Positions 1 to 5,736 of a stretch of DNA of 6,186 nucleotides are shown piece by piece. The DNA lies in assembly GCA_003167475.1 (NCBI GenBank), contig PMTB01000112.1, positions 1 to 6,186 on the forward strand, in the 5' to 3' direction. Below the pieces are notes generated by a model, which was given only the letters and a program-made list of their open reading frames with translations, was not told the DNA's origin and did no database searches. Source of the stretch: a candidate division FCPU426 bacterium (GTDB lineage: Bacteria; Oederibacteriota; PGYV01; Palsa-1178). Positions within the stretch are counted from its first letter, which is position 1. Every line of letters begins with the position of its first letter. A program made the position numbers and the translations under genes.

Positions 1-474
1 TCCTGCCATCGCTTCCCGCACATATGAATGAATGACCGCGTAATGCGCCGGAACATATATTCCGCCGAATTTTTTCACCGCCGACATGCCGTATACATGG
101 TCGTCCTCATTAATTGTACCGCCGACGGCGCAGAGGCTGTTGTGGCAGTTTGTCAGGACATAAGGGACGGGAAATTGTTTTAATCCGCAGGCCTTCACAT
201 TCTGTATAATGCCGACGTAGGTAATATCGTGGGACGCCAGCGCGTCGAATTTGAGATTAAGTTCATCATTGTTTTTGTTTTTATTATGGGCTGTCAGGAT
301 TCCGTACGTAATGGTATTTTTCCTGCTTTCCATGGGATCCAATTCGCTTTTGGATACTGGTTTCAAACCACCGGTAACAAGGATTTTATTCAGCGCGTCC
401 GCAAACAAACCCTCCGCCTCTAAGAGTTCATTGTTATTGATCAAATAACAGCCTTTTTTAATCAGATCAATCAT
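1..474 (-). CDS. Aconitase-family hydratase (YbhJ-like), N-terminal part
   Basis: This is the first 158 codons of a gene that runs off the left edge. The frame is open throughout, starting at the ATG at 474-472. A strong GAGGAG ribosome binding site at 489-484 lies 9 nt upstream. The protein begins MIDLIKKGCYLINNN. Its most telling stretch is VLTNCHNSLCAVGG (about residues 105-118), followed by TINEDDHVYG and the segment GGIYVPAHYAVIHSYVREAMAG. From memory, these match the N-terminal region of hydratases in the aconitase superfamily of the YbhJ type (about 750 residues), which are expected to carry a 4Fe-4S cluster and to act in the cytoplasm as hydro-lyases. Their physiological substrate is not firmly known. 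The cluster-binding cysteines and the rest of the active site would lie outside the window. The gene has its own sigma70-type promoter at 534-562, so it is probably a separate transcription unit from the NHL gene. The superfamily call is fairly secure, the subfamily less so. Confidence 0.8.
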   Translation of the reverse strand, partial: MIDLIKKGCYLINNNELLEAEGLFADALNKILVTGGLKPVSKSELDPMESRKNTITYGILTAHNKNKNNDELNLKFDALASHDITYVGIIQNVKACGLKQFPVPYVLTNCHNSLCAVGGTINEDDHVYGMSAVKKFGGIYVPAHYAVIHSYVREAMAG

Positions 475-483
475 AGGTTATTA

Positions 484-489
484 CTCCTC
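484..489 (-). promoter_or_regulatory. Ribosome binding site of the hydratase gene
   Basis: The minus strand reads GAGGAG here, 9 nt before the ATG at 474. It is a near-ideal Shine-Dalgarno sequence and fixes the start of the hydratase. Confidence 0.8.
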
Positions 490-533
490 GGAATTTATCA
501 ATTTCTGTATGCCAGTCATTATTTTTTATCATT

Positions 534-562
534 ATAATATGCTAATTTTTGATCTTTGTCAA
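534..562 (-). promoter_or_regulatory. Sigma70-type promoter of the hydratase gene
   Basis: The minus strand carries a perfect -35 box TTGACA (562-557), a 17-nt spacer, and the -10 box TATTAT (539-534), which runs into an overlapping TATAAT. Transcription would start around 527, leaving a leader of roughly 50 nt before the ATG at 474. A dif-like element (577-604) ends 14 nt upstream of the -35 box, which resembles the layout of the NHL gene promoter. Confidence 0.75.
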
Positions 563-576
563 AAGTTTATAATGCA

Positions 577-604
577 ATTATCCATAATGTAAATTATACG
601 CAAT
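577..604 (-). repeat. dif-like 28-bp element, copy 1
   Basis: On the minus strand this reads left arm ATTGCGTATAA, centre TTTACA, right arm TTATGGATAAT. The 11+6+11 layout with inner arm ends ATAA and TTAT is that of XerC/XerD dif sites. By eye it agrees at 20 of 28 positions with the E. coli dif sequence as I remember it. It lies in the hydratase leader region, just upstream of the promoter, and 31 bp from copy 2. It could equally be an operator. Confidence 0.45.
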
Positions 605-635
605 AAGGTTTTCGCAAGAAGAGCGAGATTGGATA

Positions 636-663
636 ATTTCGTATAATGTATATTATACAAAAC
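636..663 (-). repeat. dif-like 28-bp element, copy 2
   Basis: On the minus strand this reads left arm GTTTTGTATAA, centre TATACA, right arm TTATACGAAAT. It agrees with copy 4 at 23 of 28 positions. The core is an almost perfect palindrome, so orientation is only weakly defined. Its last base directly abuts the stop codon of the NHL gene (664-666). It could also form a hairpin at the 3' end of that transcript, but there is no U-run to make a classical terminator. Confidence 0.5.
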
Positions 664-2109
664 TTAATAATTTATGTTAAACACCTGCACACTGCCGGCT
701 CTGTCTGTAACATAAATCCAGCCGGTAATGCTGTCCACGGCCACTCCCCAGGGGGAATAAAACTTTCCCGCTCCCGGGGGGGAGGGCCACGCACCGGATC
801 CCCACTGTGTAATATAATTGTAGCTCATGCTAAAAACTTCTACGCGGTAGTTGCCCTGGTCAACAACATAAATCTTGCCCCTTGTATCGTCCACCCATAT
901 ACCTACCGGCCCGCTGAATTGGCCGTTGCCGCTTCCGCCGCCCCCGAACTGCGTCTGGTAATTTCCGTCAAGGTCAAACACCTGCACCACGTTGTCGCCG
1001 TTGTCCGCTATATATACTTTGGAGTCAGGAACATCCACAAAAATGTTATGCGGGCCGTTAAATGACGCGGGTTTGGTTGCCTCCGGGCCCGTCCCCCATA
1101 TGGCAGTGCAGGTAATTCCGTCAGGTGAGAAAACCTGAATGCGGTTATTTCCCGTATCCGCTACGTAAACTTTGTTGTGCACTCCGTCCACAGCCACGCT
1201 TGAGGGGTAAGAAAACTGTGCGGGTATATACATGCTGTTGCCCGAGCCCCCTGTTCCCCACTGGGTTATGGTATTACCGTTCAGGTCATATGACTGAATC
1301 TGGTTGTTATCACGGTTGGCAACGTATAACACGCCGTGAATTGAGTCAAGGGCCAATCCTGCGCCGTAGCTGCCGATACTTATATTATACCCCCACCTGA
1401 CCAGCTCCGCAGTACAGTTACCGCTGTTTGTGCTTATTTTTATTACGCTACTACCTCCCATCAGGTAAGCGCTGCCGTTAATGTCGGCCGCGATGCCGTA
1501 TACCGGCGACTGGTAATCCGCCGACATGGTTATATAAACCGCCTGGGGAGGCAGAGTAGGCGTGGCTGTCGGCGTCACGGTTGGCGTGCTTGTCATGGTC
1601 CAATTGTTGGCTATTGCTGTCTGCGCTATGGATGTCAGCGTCTGTCCTACTGTTAAAGTTTCATTGGGTGTATCAGTGCCTGTAAATGTCGGCGTCACGG
1701 TTGCAGTCACGGTATGAGTCCATATGGCTGCCACCGTGGTCTGCTGCATAGCCACAAGTGTCCCGATTGCCTGGGCTGTCTGTGTGGCATTAGGCGACGG
1801 CGTTACGGTCCACCCGCTTGCCTGTGCTGTTTCCTGCTGAGCCACCAGCGTGCCTATAGCAGCGGCCGTCTGCGTCGCGTTTGGCGACTCAGTAAACGTA
1901 GCCGTACAAGTAACTGTCGGCGTGGCTGTTCTTGTCCATCCTGCCGCCGCCGCTGTCGCCTGCTGGGCTATTTGAGTATCCACGGCAATCACGGTCTGCA
2001 CTACGTTTACCGTAGGCTGCGGAGTCGGCGCCGCCGGATTATTTGTTTTACTGCAGCTTAGGCATATTAATAAAAATAACACGGGTATGGCTATGAATTT
2101 CTTTTTCAT
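664..2109 (-). CDS. NHL-repeat beta-propeller lipoprotein with Thr-rich repetitive stalk
   Basis: The protein has 481 residues. It starts at the ATG at 2109, with GGGGAG 8 nt upstream. Residues 1-19 form a lysine-headed hydrophobic signal ending LSC, which suggests a lipoprotein with C19 as the modified cysteine; the -3 position is Cys, so the lipobox is imperfect. Residues 30-188 are a Thr/Pro/Ala-rich stalk with four related modules ending in Trp at 58, 100, 130 and 170. The two best are exactly 30 residues apart and share NATQTAxAIGTLVA; TPTVTPT-like linkers follow. Residues 190-481 hold about five to six NHL blades, with signatures such as TGNNRIQVFS, NGDNVVQVFD and QGNYRVEVFS, each followed by WG or FGG turns. 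NHL propellers usually bind protein or carbohydrate partners, or shield an active site. No catalytic domain is visible, so I infer a surface-anchored binding or scaffold protein projected on a flexible stalk. It is transcribed alone from the promoter at 2176-2204. Confidence 0.88.
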   Translation of the reverse strand: MKKKFIAIPVLFLLICLSCSKTNNPAAPTPQPTVNVVQTVIAVDTQIAQQATAAAAGWTRTATPTVTCTATFTESPNATQTAAAIGTLVAQQETAQASGWTVTPSPNATQTAQAIGTLVAMQQTTVAAIWTHTVTATVTPTFTGTDTPNETLTVGQTLTSIAQTAIANNWTMTSTPTVTPTATPTLPPQAVYITMSADYQSPVYGIAADINGSAYLMGGSSVIKISTNSGNCTAELVRWGYNISIGSYGAGLALDSIHGVLYVANRDNNQIQSYDLNGNTITQWGTGGSGNSMYIPAQFSYPSSVAVDGVHNKVYVADTGNNRIQVFSPDGITCTAIWGTGPEATKPASFNGPHNIFVDVPDSKVYIADNGDNVVQVFDLDGNYQTQFGGGGSGNGQFSGPVGIWVDDTRGKIYVVDQGNYRVEVFSMSYNYITQWGSGAWPSPPGAGKFYSPWGVAVDSITGWIYVTDRAGSVQVFNINY

Positions 2110-2117
2110 TTTATGCG

Positions 2118-2123
2118 CTCCCC
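2118..2123 (-). promoter_or_regulatory. Ribosome binding site of the NHL lipoprotein gene
   Basis: The minus strand reads GGGGAG, 8 nt before the ATG at 2109. It supports that start, which also places the signal peptide at the very N-terminus. Confidence 0.65.
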
Positions 2124-2175
2124 AGTATACAGTTATTTAAAACAAATACTTTTCATCCTATCATTTACAACCATT

Positions 2176-2204
2176 ATTTTATTCAATTTTTTAACTTCTG
2201 TCAA
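2176..2204 (-). promoter_or_regulatory. Sigma70-type promoter of the NHL lipoprotein gene
   Basis: On the minus strand a perfect -35 box TTGACA (2204-2199) is followed by a 17-nt spacer and the -10 box TAAAAT (2181-2176). The leader to the ATG at 2109 would be about 60 nt. As at the hydratase promoter, a TGCATTA motif lies just upstream of the -35 box and a dif-like element ends 16 nt upstream of it. Confidence 0.75.
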
Positions 2205-2220
2205 ATCTTTTAATGCATTG

Positions 2221-2248
2221 GGTTCATGAAATTTACATTATACGGAAT
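2221..2248 (-). repeat. dif-like 28-bp element, copy 3, with an extra half site
   Basis: On the minus strand this reads left arm ATTCCGTATAA, centre TGTAAA, right arm TTTCATGAACC. It agrees with copy 4 at 21 of 28 positions; the right arm is the more degenerate one. A further exact CGTATAAT half site lies immediately upstream at 2259-2252. With copy 2 it brackets the NHL gene together with its promoter. Confidence 0.45.
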
Positions 2249-2391
2249 TTGATTATACGTGTGTGAAAATCAAGCGTTCTTAAAGAGCAATATTCATTAA
2301 TTTGATTGTTTTTTGTTTTGTATATTACTGCCGCACCGGGTCACGCCAGGACAAACTGGATCAAGCCCTCTCCGGCTGAAAAAACAGAATG
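2249..2391. other. Intergenic stretch with no gene seen
   Basis: Apart from the extra CGTATAAT half site at 2252-2259, I see no open frame, RNA gene or convincing terminator here. The part from about 2330 to 2390 is more GC-rich than the rest and follows the FGE-like remnant, so it may be further decayed sequence. On the minus strand it contains only a weak CCAG/CTGG hairpin. Confidence 0.4.
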
Positions 2392-2463
2392 TTAATACGT
2401 CCTCGCGAAGCGGAAGCCGCCGATGACAGTGTCTGAGCCATAGTAGCCCCCCGTGTTAGATAA
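2392..2463 (-). pseudogene. C-terminal remnant resembling an FGE-sulfatase (SUMF1) domain
   Basis: Directly after the stop codon of the 82-residue ORF, and in the same frame, the minus strand encodes 23 residues ending in a TAA at 2394-2392. They include GGYYGSDTVIGGFRFARTY. A terminal 'GFRxARTY'-like end after a Gly/Asp-rich loop is typical of the last strand of formylglycine-generating-enzyme/sulfatase-modifying-factor domains, as I recall them. No start codon, ribosome binding site or upstream part of such a domain is present, so I read it as the tail of a lost gene or cassette. The stretch is short and the match is from memory, so confidence is modest. Confidence 0.4.
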
Positions 2464-2712
2464 TTATCGGAGTTCTCCTCTTTCCGTAAAATGTATGAAA
2501 TAGGATTTCGGGTATCGTATACTGATTTTTAAATTTCCCGTTGTATCACTCAGAAAGTCCAAAAGGCCCTCAAGTTCGTCCATTTCATCGGCTTTATAGG
2601 CCACTGCAAAGATACGCATATAAAAAAGCCGGGCTTTTGTGTAGTGTCCGGACCCAAAAAGCTTTACAAGACGATGTTTGAAGGCTTTTGGTGTCATAGT
2701 TGCTGCCGTCAT
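2464..2712 (-). CDS. Small protein of unknown function, 82 residues
   Basis: I do not recognise this protein. It begins MTAATMTPKAF and is basic in its N-terminal third (KHRLVKLFGSGHYTKAR). Next comes a hydrophobic/aromatic segment (LFYMRIFAVAY), an acidic helix-like stretch (DEMDELEGLLDFL) and a C-terminus rich in Tyr and Phe (YPKSYFIHFTER). There is no signal peptide or transmembrane span long enough to be convincing. The ATG lies 7 nt beyond the phosphatase stop and no good Shine-Dalgarno precedes it, so translation would probably depend on coupling to the phosphatase gene. The frame ends with TAA and then continues in frame into the FGE-like remnant, which raises the possibility that this ORF is itself a relic. 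The alternative is a chance open frame. Confidence 0.5.
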   Translation of the reverse strand: MTAATMTPKAFKHRLVKLFGSGHYTKARLFYMRIFAVAYKADEMDELEGLLDFLSDTTGNLKISIRYPKSYFIHFTERGELR

Positions 2713-2719
2713 TTAGCTT

Positions 2720-3460
2720 CTACTTTTTCGATTCTGCGCCGGATGCAGCCGGAACCGCTTCTTCGTAACCGAGGGCTTTGCGGATTTCCGCCTTTGATTT
2801 CTCATAATCCGCCATAAAATCAATGTTTTCAAACATGTGTTCGGCTATCAATGTGGCCGCGATCCTTCCCGACTCTGAATCACTGCGGTAATGTACCCCG
2901 CCGATTATCCTGTTTACGGCAAAAGCCCATCCGCGGTCAAAAATTTCCGCACGCTTCTCCGGTACCATATTTGCCAGTATTATTGCCATAAGGTTTCCGG
3001 CCGTAGAGTGTCCGCTGGGGTATGCCGCGTTTGACGGTACTTTTACACATGGCTTTACCCTTGCATCAAAGACGCTGGGCCTGGGCCTTTTCCAGAAGTC
3101 TTTCGCCGGCCCTGAAATAACAGATGCGTTGGCAGTTACATTATGAAAAAATTCCGCGGTAACAGGCAGATTTTCCTTTGTGAATTTATCCCCCATTATA
3201 TCGGAAAACCTGAAAATGCTTATCTCCTGGTCCGCCTTCGCGTATTTAACCATTTCATCCGTTCTGTTTTCCTGAAAACCGAGTATCTCGTCTATTTCTT
3301 TTTTTGTTGTGCCTGAGTCCTGTGCCGGCGGCGGCGGTAAAAGCCTGACAAGTTCCAACTCTGCGGCCTTGACATAGATTTTCTCATTGGCCCGCAGTGT
3401 GCAGGCAGATAATAATATTACAGCAGCCAAAACAAAAACTATTCTTGATATTTTCTTCAT
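2720..3460 (-). CDS. Class A-type PAP2 acid phosphatase lipoprotein
   Basis: I place the start at the ATG at 3460-3458, giving 246 residues, because an ideal AGGAGG (3473-3468) lies 7 nt upstream. A TTG two codons earlier is less likely. The N-terminus (MKKISRIVFVLAAVILLSAC) is a classical signal with a good lipobox (LSAC), so the protein should be lipid-anchored and exported. The core carries the three-part phosphatase signature of the PAP2/vanadium-haloperoxidase superfamily: KDFWKRPRP (K-x6-RP), YPSGHSTAG (PSGH) and NRIIGGVHYRSD (R-x5-H-x3-D). The usual Ser before the second Arg is Asn. Length and motif order fit periplasmic nonspecific acid phosphatases of the PhoN type, which hydrolyse phosphomonoesters through a phospho-histidine intermediate. 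PAP2 lipid phosphatases are the alternative, but there are no internal membrane spans. The protein ends with a TAG stop. I found no convincing -35/-10 pair upstream. Confidence 0.88.
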   Translation of the reverse strand: MKKISRIVFVLAAVILLSACTLRANEKIYVKAAELELVRLLPPPPAQDSGTTKKEIDEILGFQENRTDEMVKYAKADQEISIFRFSDIMGDKFTKENLPVTAEFFHNVTANASVISGPAKDFWKRPRPSVFDARVKPCVKVPSNAAYPSGHSTAGNLMAIILANMVPEKRAEIFDRGWAFAVNRIIGGVHYRSDSESGRIAATLIAEHMFENIDFMADYEKSKAEIRKALGYEEAVPAASGAESKK

Positions 3461-3467
3461 TTTCAAA

Positions 3468-3473
3468 CCTCCT
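3468..3473 (-). promoter_or_regulatory. Ribosome binding site deciding the phosphatase start
   Basis: The minus strand reads AGGAGG, 7 nt before the ATG at 3460 and only 1 nt before the TTG at 3466. The spacing rules out the TTG as the main start. Confidence 0.8.
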
Positions 3474-3645
3474 GTAATTTTTATACAAAATAATCAACAT
3501 ATTAATCTTCTGTGATTTTATAACTAATGTGTTAAAAATTTGTTTAGAATAAAATATTTTCCATTTAATATTTATACGGGCGATATGGAGGCGGGCGCGG
3601 AATTCGATGTTAAAAGCCATCTGAATATGAAATATATCAGGTTCA

Positions 3646-3673
3646 AGTTCATATAATTTATATTATACGAACC
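3646..3673 (-). repeat. dif-like 28-bp element, copy 4 (best copy)
   Basis: On the minus strand this reads left arm GGTTCGTATAA, centre TATAAA, right arm TTATATGAACT. By eye it agrees at 22 of 28 positions with the B. subtilis dif sequence as I remember it, and the right arm matches the XerD-side arm at 9 of 11. A larger inverted repeat overlaps it: CAGGTTC at 3638-3644 and GAACCTG at 3669-3675. It lies in the 292-bp gap between the phosphatase gene and the broken kinase, where I see nothing else except a short GC-rich patch at about 3578-3607. Confidence 0.5.
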
Positions 3674-3752
3674 TGGATTTTTGTAAATAATCCTTTTTGC
3701 CAAAATTATTCGCGCGAAAATAAATTTTGTTTAAATTGGGTAAATAAGTTTT

Positions 3753-4030
3753 TTATGAATCTGGATGTAAATACCGCCTGATTTCCGTTACAAAGACGCG
3801 CGTATTTATTGGTTTACCTGTAAATCCGGTATGGGAAATATCTTTCAACAATTCCACGTCTTCCGGCATTACAGAAGCAGTCACAAAAATAATGGGAATA
3901 TTGAACGTTTCTTTGTCCTGGCGTAATATCCCGGCGGCTTCGGCTTCAAATACTTCGAAACCAGCGGCCTCCAAGATATCTTTTTCCAGCATCAGATTGT
4001 TCTTATTATCATCAAATACCGGTCCTTTTT
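3753..4030 (-). pseudogene. Response-regulator receiver domain lacking its phosphoacceptor region
   Basis: This is the 3' piece of the hybrid kinase, read in a different frame from the kinase core and ending with TAA at 3755-3753. It starts with the acidic pocket (VFDDNKNNLMLEKDILEAAG), runs through FEVFEAEAAGILRQDK, and retains the switch Thr in IPIIFVTAS and the conserved Lys in FTGKPIN. A normal receiver has about 35-40 more residues between the EAE segment and ILRQD, holding the strand with the phosphorylated Asp. Those residues are missing in frame. A GAAGCC GAAGCC direct repeat (3947-3936) marks the join. No ribosome binding site precedes it, so it is unlikely to be translated on its own. 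Confidence 0.72.
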
Positions 4031-5589
4031 GCTTCATCCAACACCGTCCCCGCGGATACAACCGGCAATGTAAACTTAACCAATGTGCCTTTATTTAAAC
4101 CCGCGGATTCCACGAAAAGTTTTCCCCCGTGCAGTTCAACCAACTTTTTAGACAGCGGCAAACCAAGTCCCGTCCCTTCGGTTACCCGGGAAAACGGGGT
4201 GTCGACGCGGAAAAAACCTTCAAATATTTTATCCATATTTTCAACCGCGATACCCACTCCCGTATCCCATACCGTTACTTCTATATCAGAACCGGTTTTC
4301 TTCGCCATCATACCGATTTTACCGCCCTCGGGTGTGAATTTAACCGCGTTTGAAAGCAGGTTGTAAACTATCTCTTTCACCTTGAGTTCATCCGCCTCAA
4401 TATCCGGCAGATTCACGGCTATTTCAAGTTGCATATGAAGTTTCTTTTTATCCACAGTATCAGCCAGCAGCAGTGAAATATCATTTAACAAATTTTTCAT
4501 AGGTACGCTGGATAATGCCAGATTCATCTTTCCGGATTCCACTTTTGACATATCAAGTATCTGATTTATCAATAATAACAGGTGCTGTCCGCTTGTTAAA
4601 ATATTATTAATGTAAATTTTCTGTTTGTCATTCAGCGGCCCGAAAGTTTCGTCGTGTAACACTTCGGAGAAACCGTTAATAGAGTTAAGCGGCGTCCTGA
4701 GTTCATGGGACATATTGCCCAAAAAATCGGATTTTGCCCGGGCCGCGCGTTTTAATTCTATTTCTGCGGCAAGGTTTCTTTCACGTGCGCGTATGAGTTC
4801 TATGCCATAGGACAGGTCAAAACCCATTTCCGTAAGCAGCGCAATCTCATCTTTGGAAAAAGGGTCCATATCGGCGGAGTAAAGCATCAAGGCCCCCAAA
4901 ACAACATTACCCGACTGTAAAGGAATGGCTATGGAAGACTCAAAACCGCGTTTTACAGCTTCCGCCCTCCATGGCTTGAAATCAGTGTCATTCAACATGT
5001 CCCTGCATATGGTTGTTTTCCCGGTGCGTATGGCTATGCCTGTCGGGCCGCGCCCACGTTCCGAATCCGCCCAGGTTATATTCAGGTTTTCCAGATATCC
5101 TTCTTCAAATCCGGCTGAAGCAACCGGATGGACGGTTTTTTTCACGTCATTTTCGGCGAGACCTATCCAGGCCAGTTTATATCCGCATTCTTTGCAGATT
5201 ATTTCGCATGAACTCTGCAGATAATCGCGCTCTGATTTCGCATGAGTCAAAGCCCGGTTTGACCCGGAAATAGCCCGGAGCACGCGGTTAAATTTGTTTA
5301 AATACCCTTCAGAAAGCAGGCTTTGGGTTATATCAACGGAAAATCCTATTATCCCGATTATTTTTCCCTCAGGATCACGGTATGGTATCTTATCTGTTTT
5401 GACCCAGACATCGCCATTTTTTGTATGCATAACCTCAACAATGCCTGTTTTGGCCTTGCCGGTGGAAATGACTTCCAGGTCATCCTTAGCGTAAGCGTTG
5501 GCCTCTTTTTCCGGAAAGATATAAAATAGGGATTTGCCTTCAAGCTTTTCCTTTTGAATGCCCAATAATTCACAGAAAGCCCTGTTCAC
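4012..5589 (-). CDS. PAS-GAF histidine kinase core, the longest intact piece of the broken gene
   Basis: This open frame of 525 residues begins at a GTG just after the amber codon and ends with TGA at 4014-4012, shortly after the frameshift. Residues 1-90 are most of a PAS domain ending IIGFSVDIT. Residues about 105-265 are a GAF domain (SSIAIPLQSGNVVLGAL). HisKA follows with the phosphorylatable His295 in SHELRTP. The HATPase_c domain has the N box (YNLLSNAVKFTPEGG, around 409-423), the G1 box DTGVGI (442-447), the F box FEGFF and the G2 box GTGLGL (472-477). The kinase core itself therefore looks catalytically intact. Translation would need reinitiation at the GTG, for which I see no clear Shine-Dalgarno, or readthrough of the TAG. 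The last residues (VLDEAKRTGI) read up to the frameshift. I treat it as part of the pseudogene, though a functional shortened kinase cannot be excluded. Confidence 0.7.
   Translation of the reverse strand: MNRAFCELLGIQKEKLEGKSLFYIFPEKEANAYAKDDLEVISTGKAKTGIVEVMHTKNGDVWVKTDKIPYRDPEGKIIGIIGFSVDITQSLLSEGYLNKFNRVLRAISGSNRALTHAKSERDYLQSSCEIICKECGYKLAWIGLAENDVKKTVHPVASAGFEEGYLENLNITWADSERGRGPTGIAIRTGKTTICRDMLNDTDFKPWRAEAVKRGFESSIAIPLQSGNVVLGALMLYSADMDPFSKDEIALLTEMGFDLSYGIELIRARERNLAAEIELKRAARAKSDFLGNMSHELRTPLNSINGFSEVLHDETFGPLNDKQKIYINNILTSGQHLLLLINQILDMSKVESGKMNLALSSVPMKNLLNDISLLLADTVDKKKLHMQLEIAVNLPDIEADELKVKEIVYNLLSNAVKFTPEGGKIGMMAKKTGSDIEVTVWDTGVGIAVENMDKIFEGFFRVDTPFSRVTEGTGLGLPLSKKLVELHGGKLFVESAGLNKGTLVKFTLPVVSAGTVLDEAKRTGI
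4055..4386 (-). repeat. Direct repeat, left copy, in the kinase ATPase domain
   Basis: This segment is repeated at 5855-6186 with an offset of exactly 1800 bp and no gaps. I count 9 differences in 332 aligned bases, about 97% identity. Homology stops sharply at 4055/5855 and continues past the right edge of the window. Confidence 0.95.
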
Positions 5590-5598
5590 CTTAAGGAA

Positions 5599-5727
5599 CT
5601 AATTGCCGGCATCCTTATAAAAAATCATGGCCGGCACTGAATCTATTATTGTTTGCAATTCAGACTGACGGGCGTCAGTATACGTCACTCCGGATATTTC
5701 GGAAGATGTATTTTCTTTTTCCTGCAT
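5599..5727 (-). pseudogene. N-terminal piece of the broken kinase, ended by an amber codon
   Basis: These 42 residues (MQEKENTSSE at the start, IIDSVPAMIFYKDAGN at the end) are the beginning of a PAS domain; the IIDSVPAMIFYKD phrase is typical of a PAS N-terminal helix and first strand. A TAG at 5601-5599 interrupts it. The same frame continues immediately with FLKVNRAFCELLG, which completes the expected PAS pattern, so a single base change probably created the stop from a Lys or Gln codon. Confidence 0.75.
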
Positions 5728-5736
5728 GTTTGCCCC

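Larger units (their letters stand above)
3753..5727 (-). pseudogene. Hybrid histidine kinase gene (PAS-GAF-HisKA-HATPase-REC), decayed
   Basis: This is the full extent of one ancestral gene now split into three open pieces. The original start is most likely the ATG at 5727-5725, because GGAGG (5741-5737, within a G-rich run) lies 9 nt upstream. An in-frame ATG at 5787 has no ribosome binding site. Three lesions are visible: an amber TAG at 5601-5599 inside the PAS domain, a frameshift near the A5 run at 4030-4026 between the ATPase and receiver domains, and an in-frame deletion inside the receiver around 3936-3947. There is no transmembrane segment, so the ancestor was a soluble cytoplasmic sensor kinase. 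A nearly identical kinase copy upstream (5848 onward) could make this one redundant and free to decay. Confidence 0.75.

Noticed and set aside
577..663. Integron attC sites
   Set aside because: I found no properly spaced pair of RYYYAAC and GTTRRRY boxes around the palindromes, so an integron reading is not supported.
633..666. Resemblance of the plus strand to loxP (TTCGTATAATGTAT then TATAC)
   Set aside because: The loxP arms are not maintained on the right side, and the element belongs with three others that fit dif better; there is no sign of a phage P1-type system.
1384..1390. Another ATTATAC motif copy
   Set aside because: It lies inside the NHL coding region, lacks the following G and a paired arm, and is explained by codons.
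646..2061. Several plus-strand open frames opposite the NHL gene
   Set aside because: They are antisense shadows with Arg/Cys-rich or low-complexity products and no ribosome binding sites; the minus-strand frame has recognisable NHL blades.
3384..3620. A 78-codon minus-strand open frame overlapping the start of the phosphatase gene
   Set aside because: It overlaps the phosphatase signal sequence in another frame, has no ribosome binding site, and its composition follows the AT-rich intergenic DNA.
4085..5573. Plus-strand and alternate-frame open frames across the kinase genes
   Set aside because: They mirror conserved kinase codons, and the two plus-strand copies are simply repeated with the duplication.
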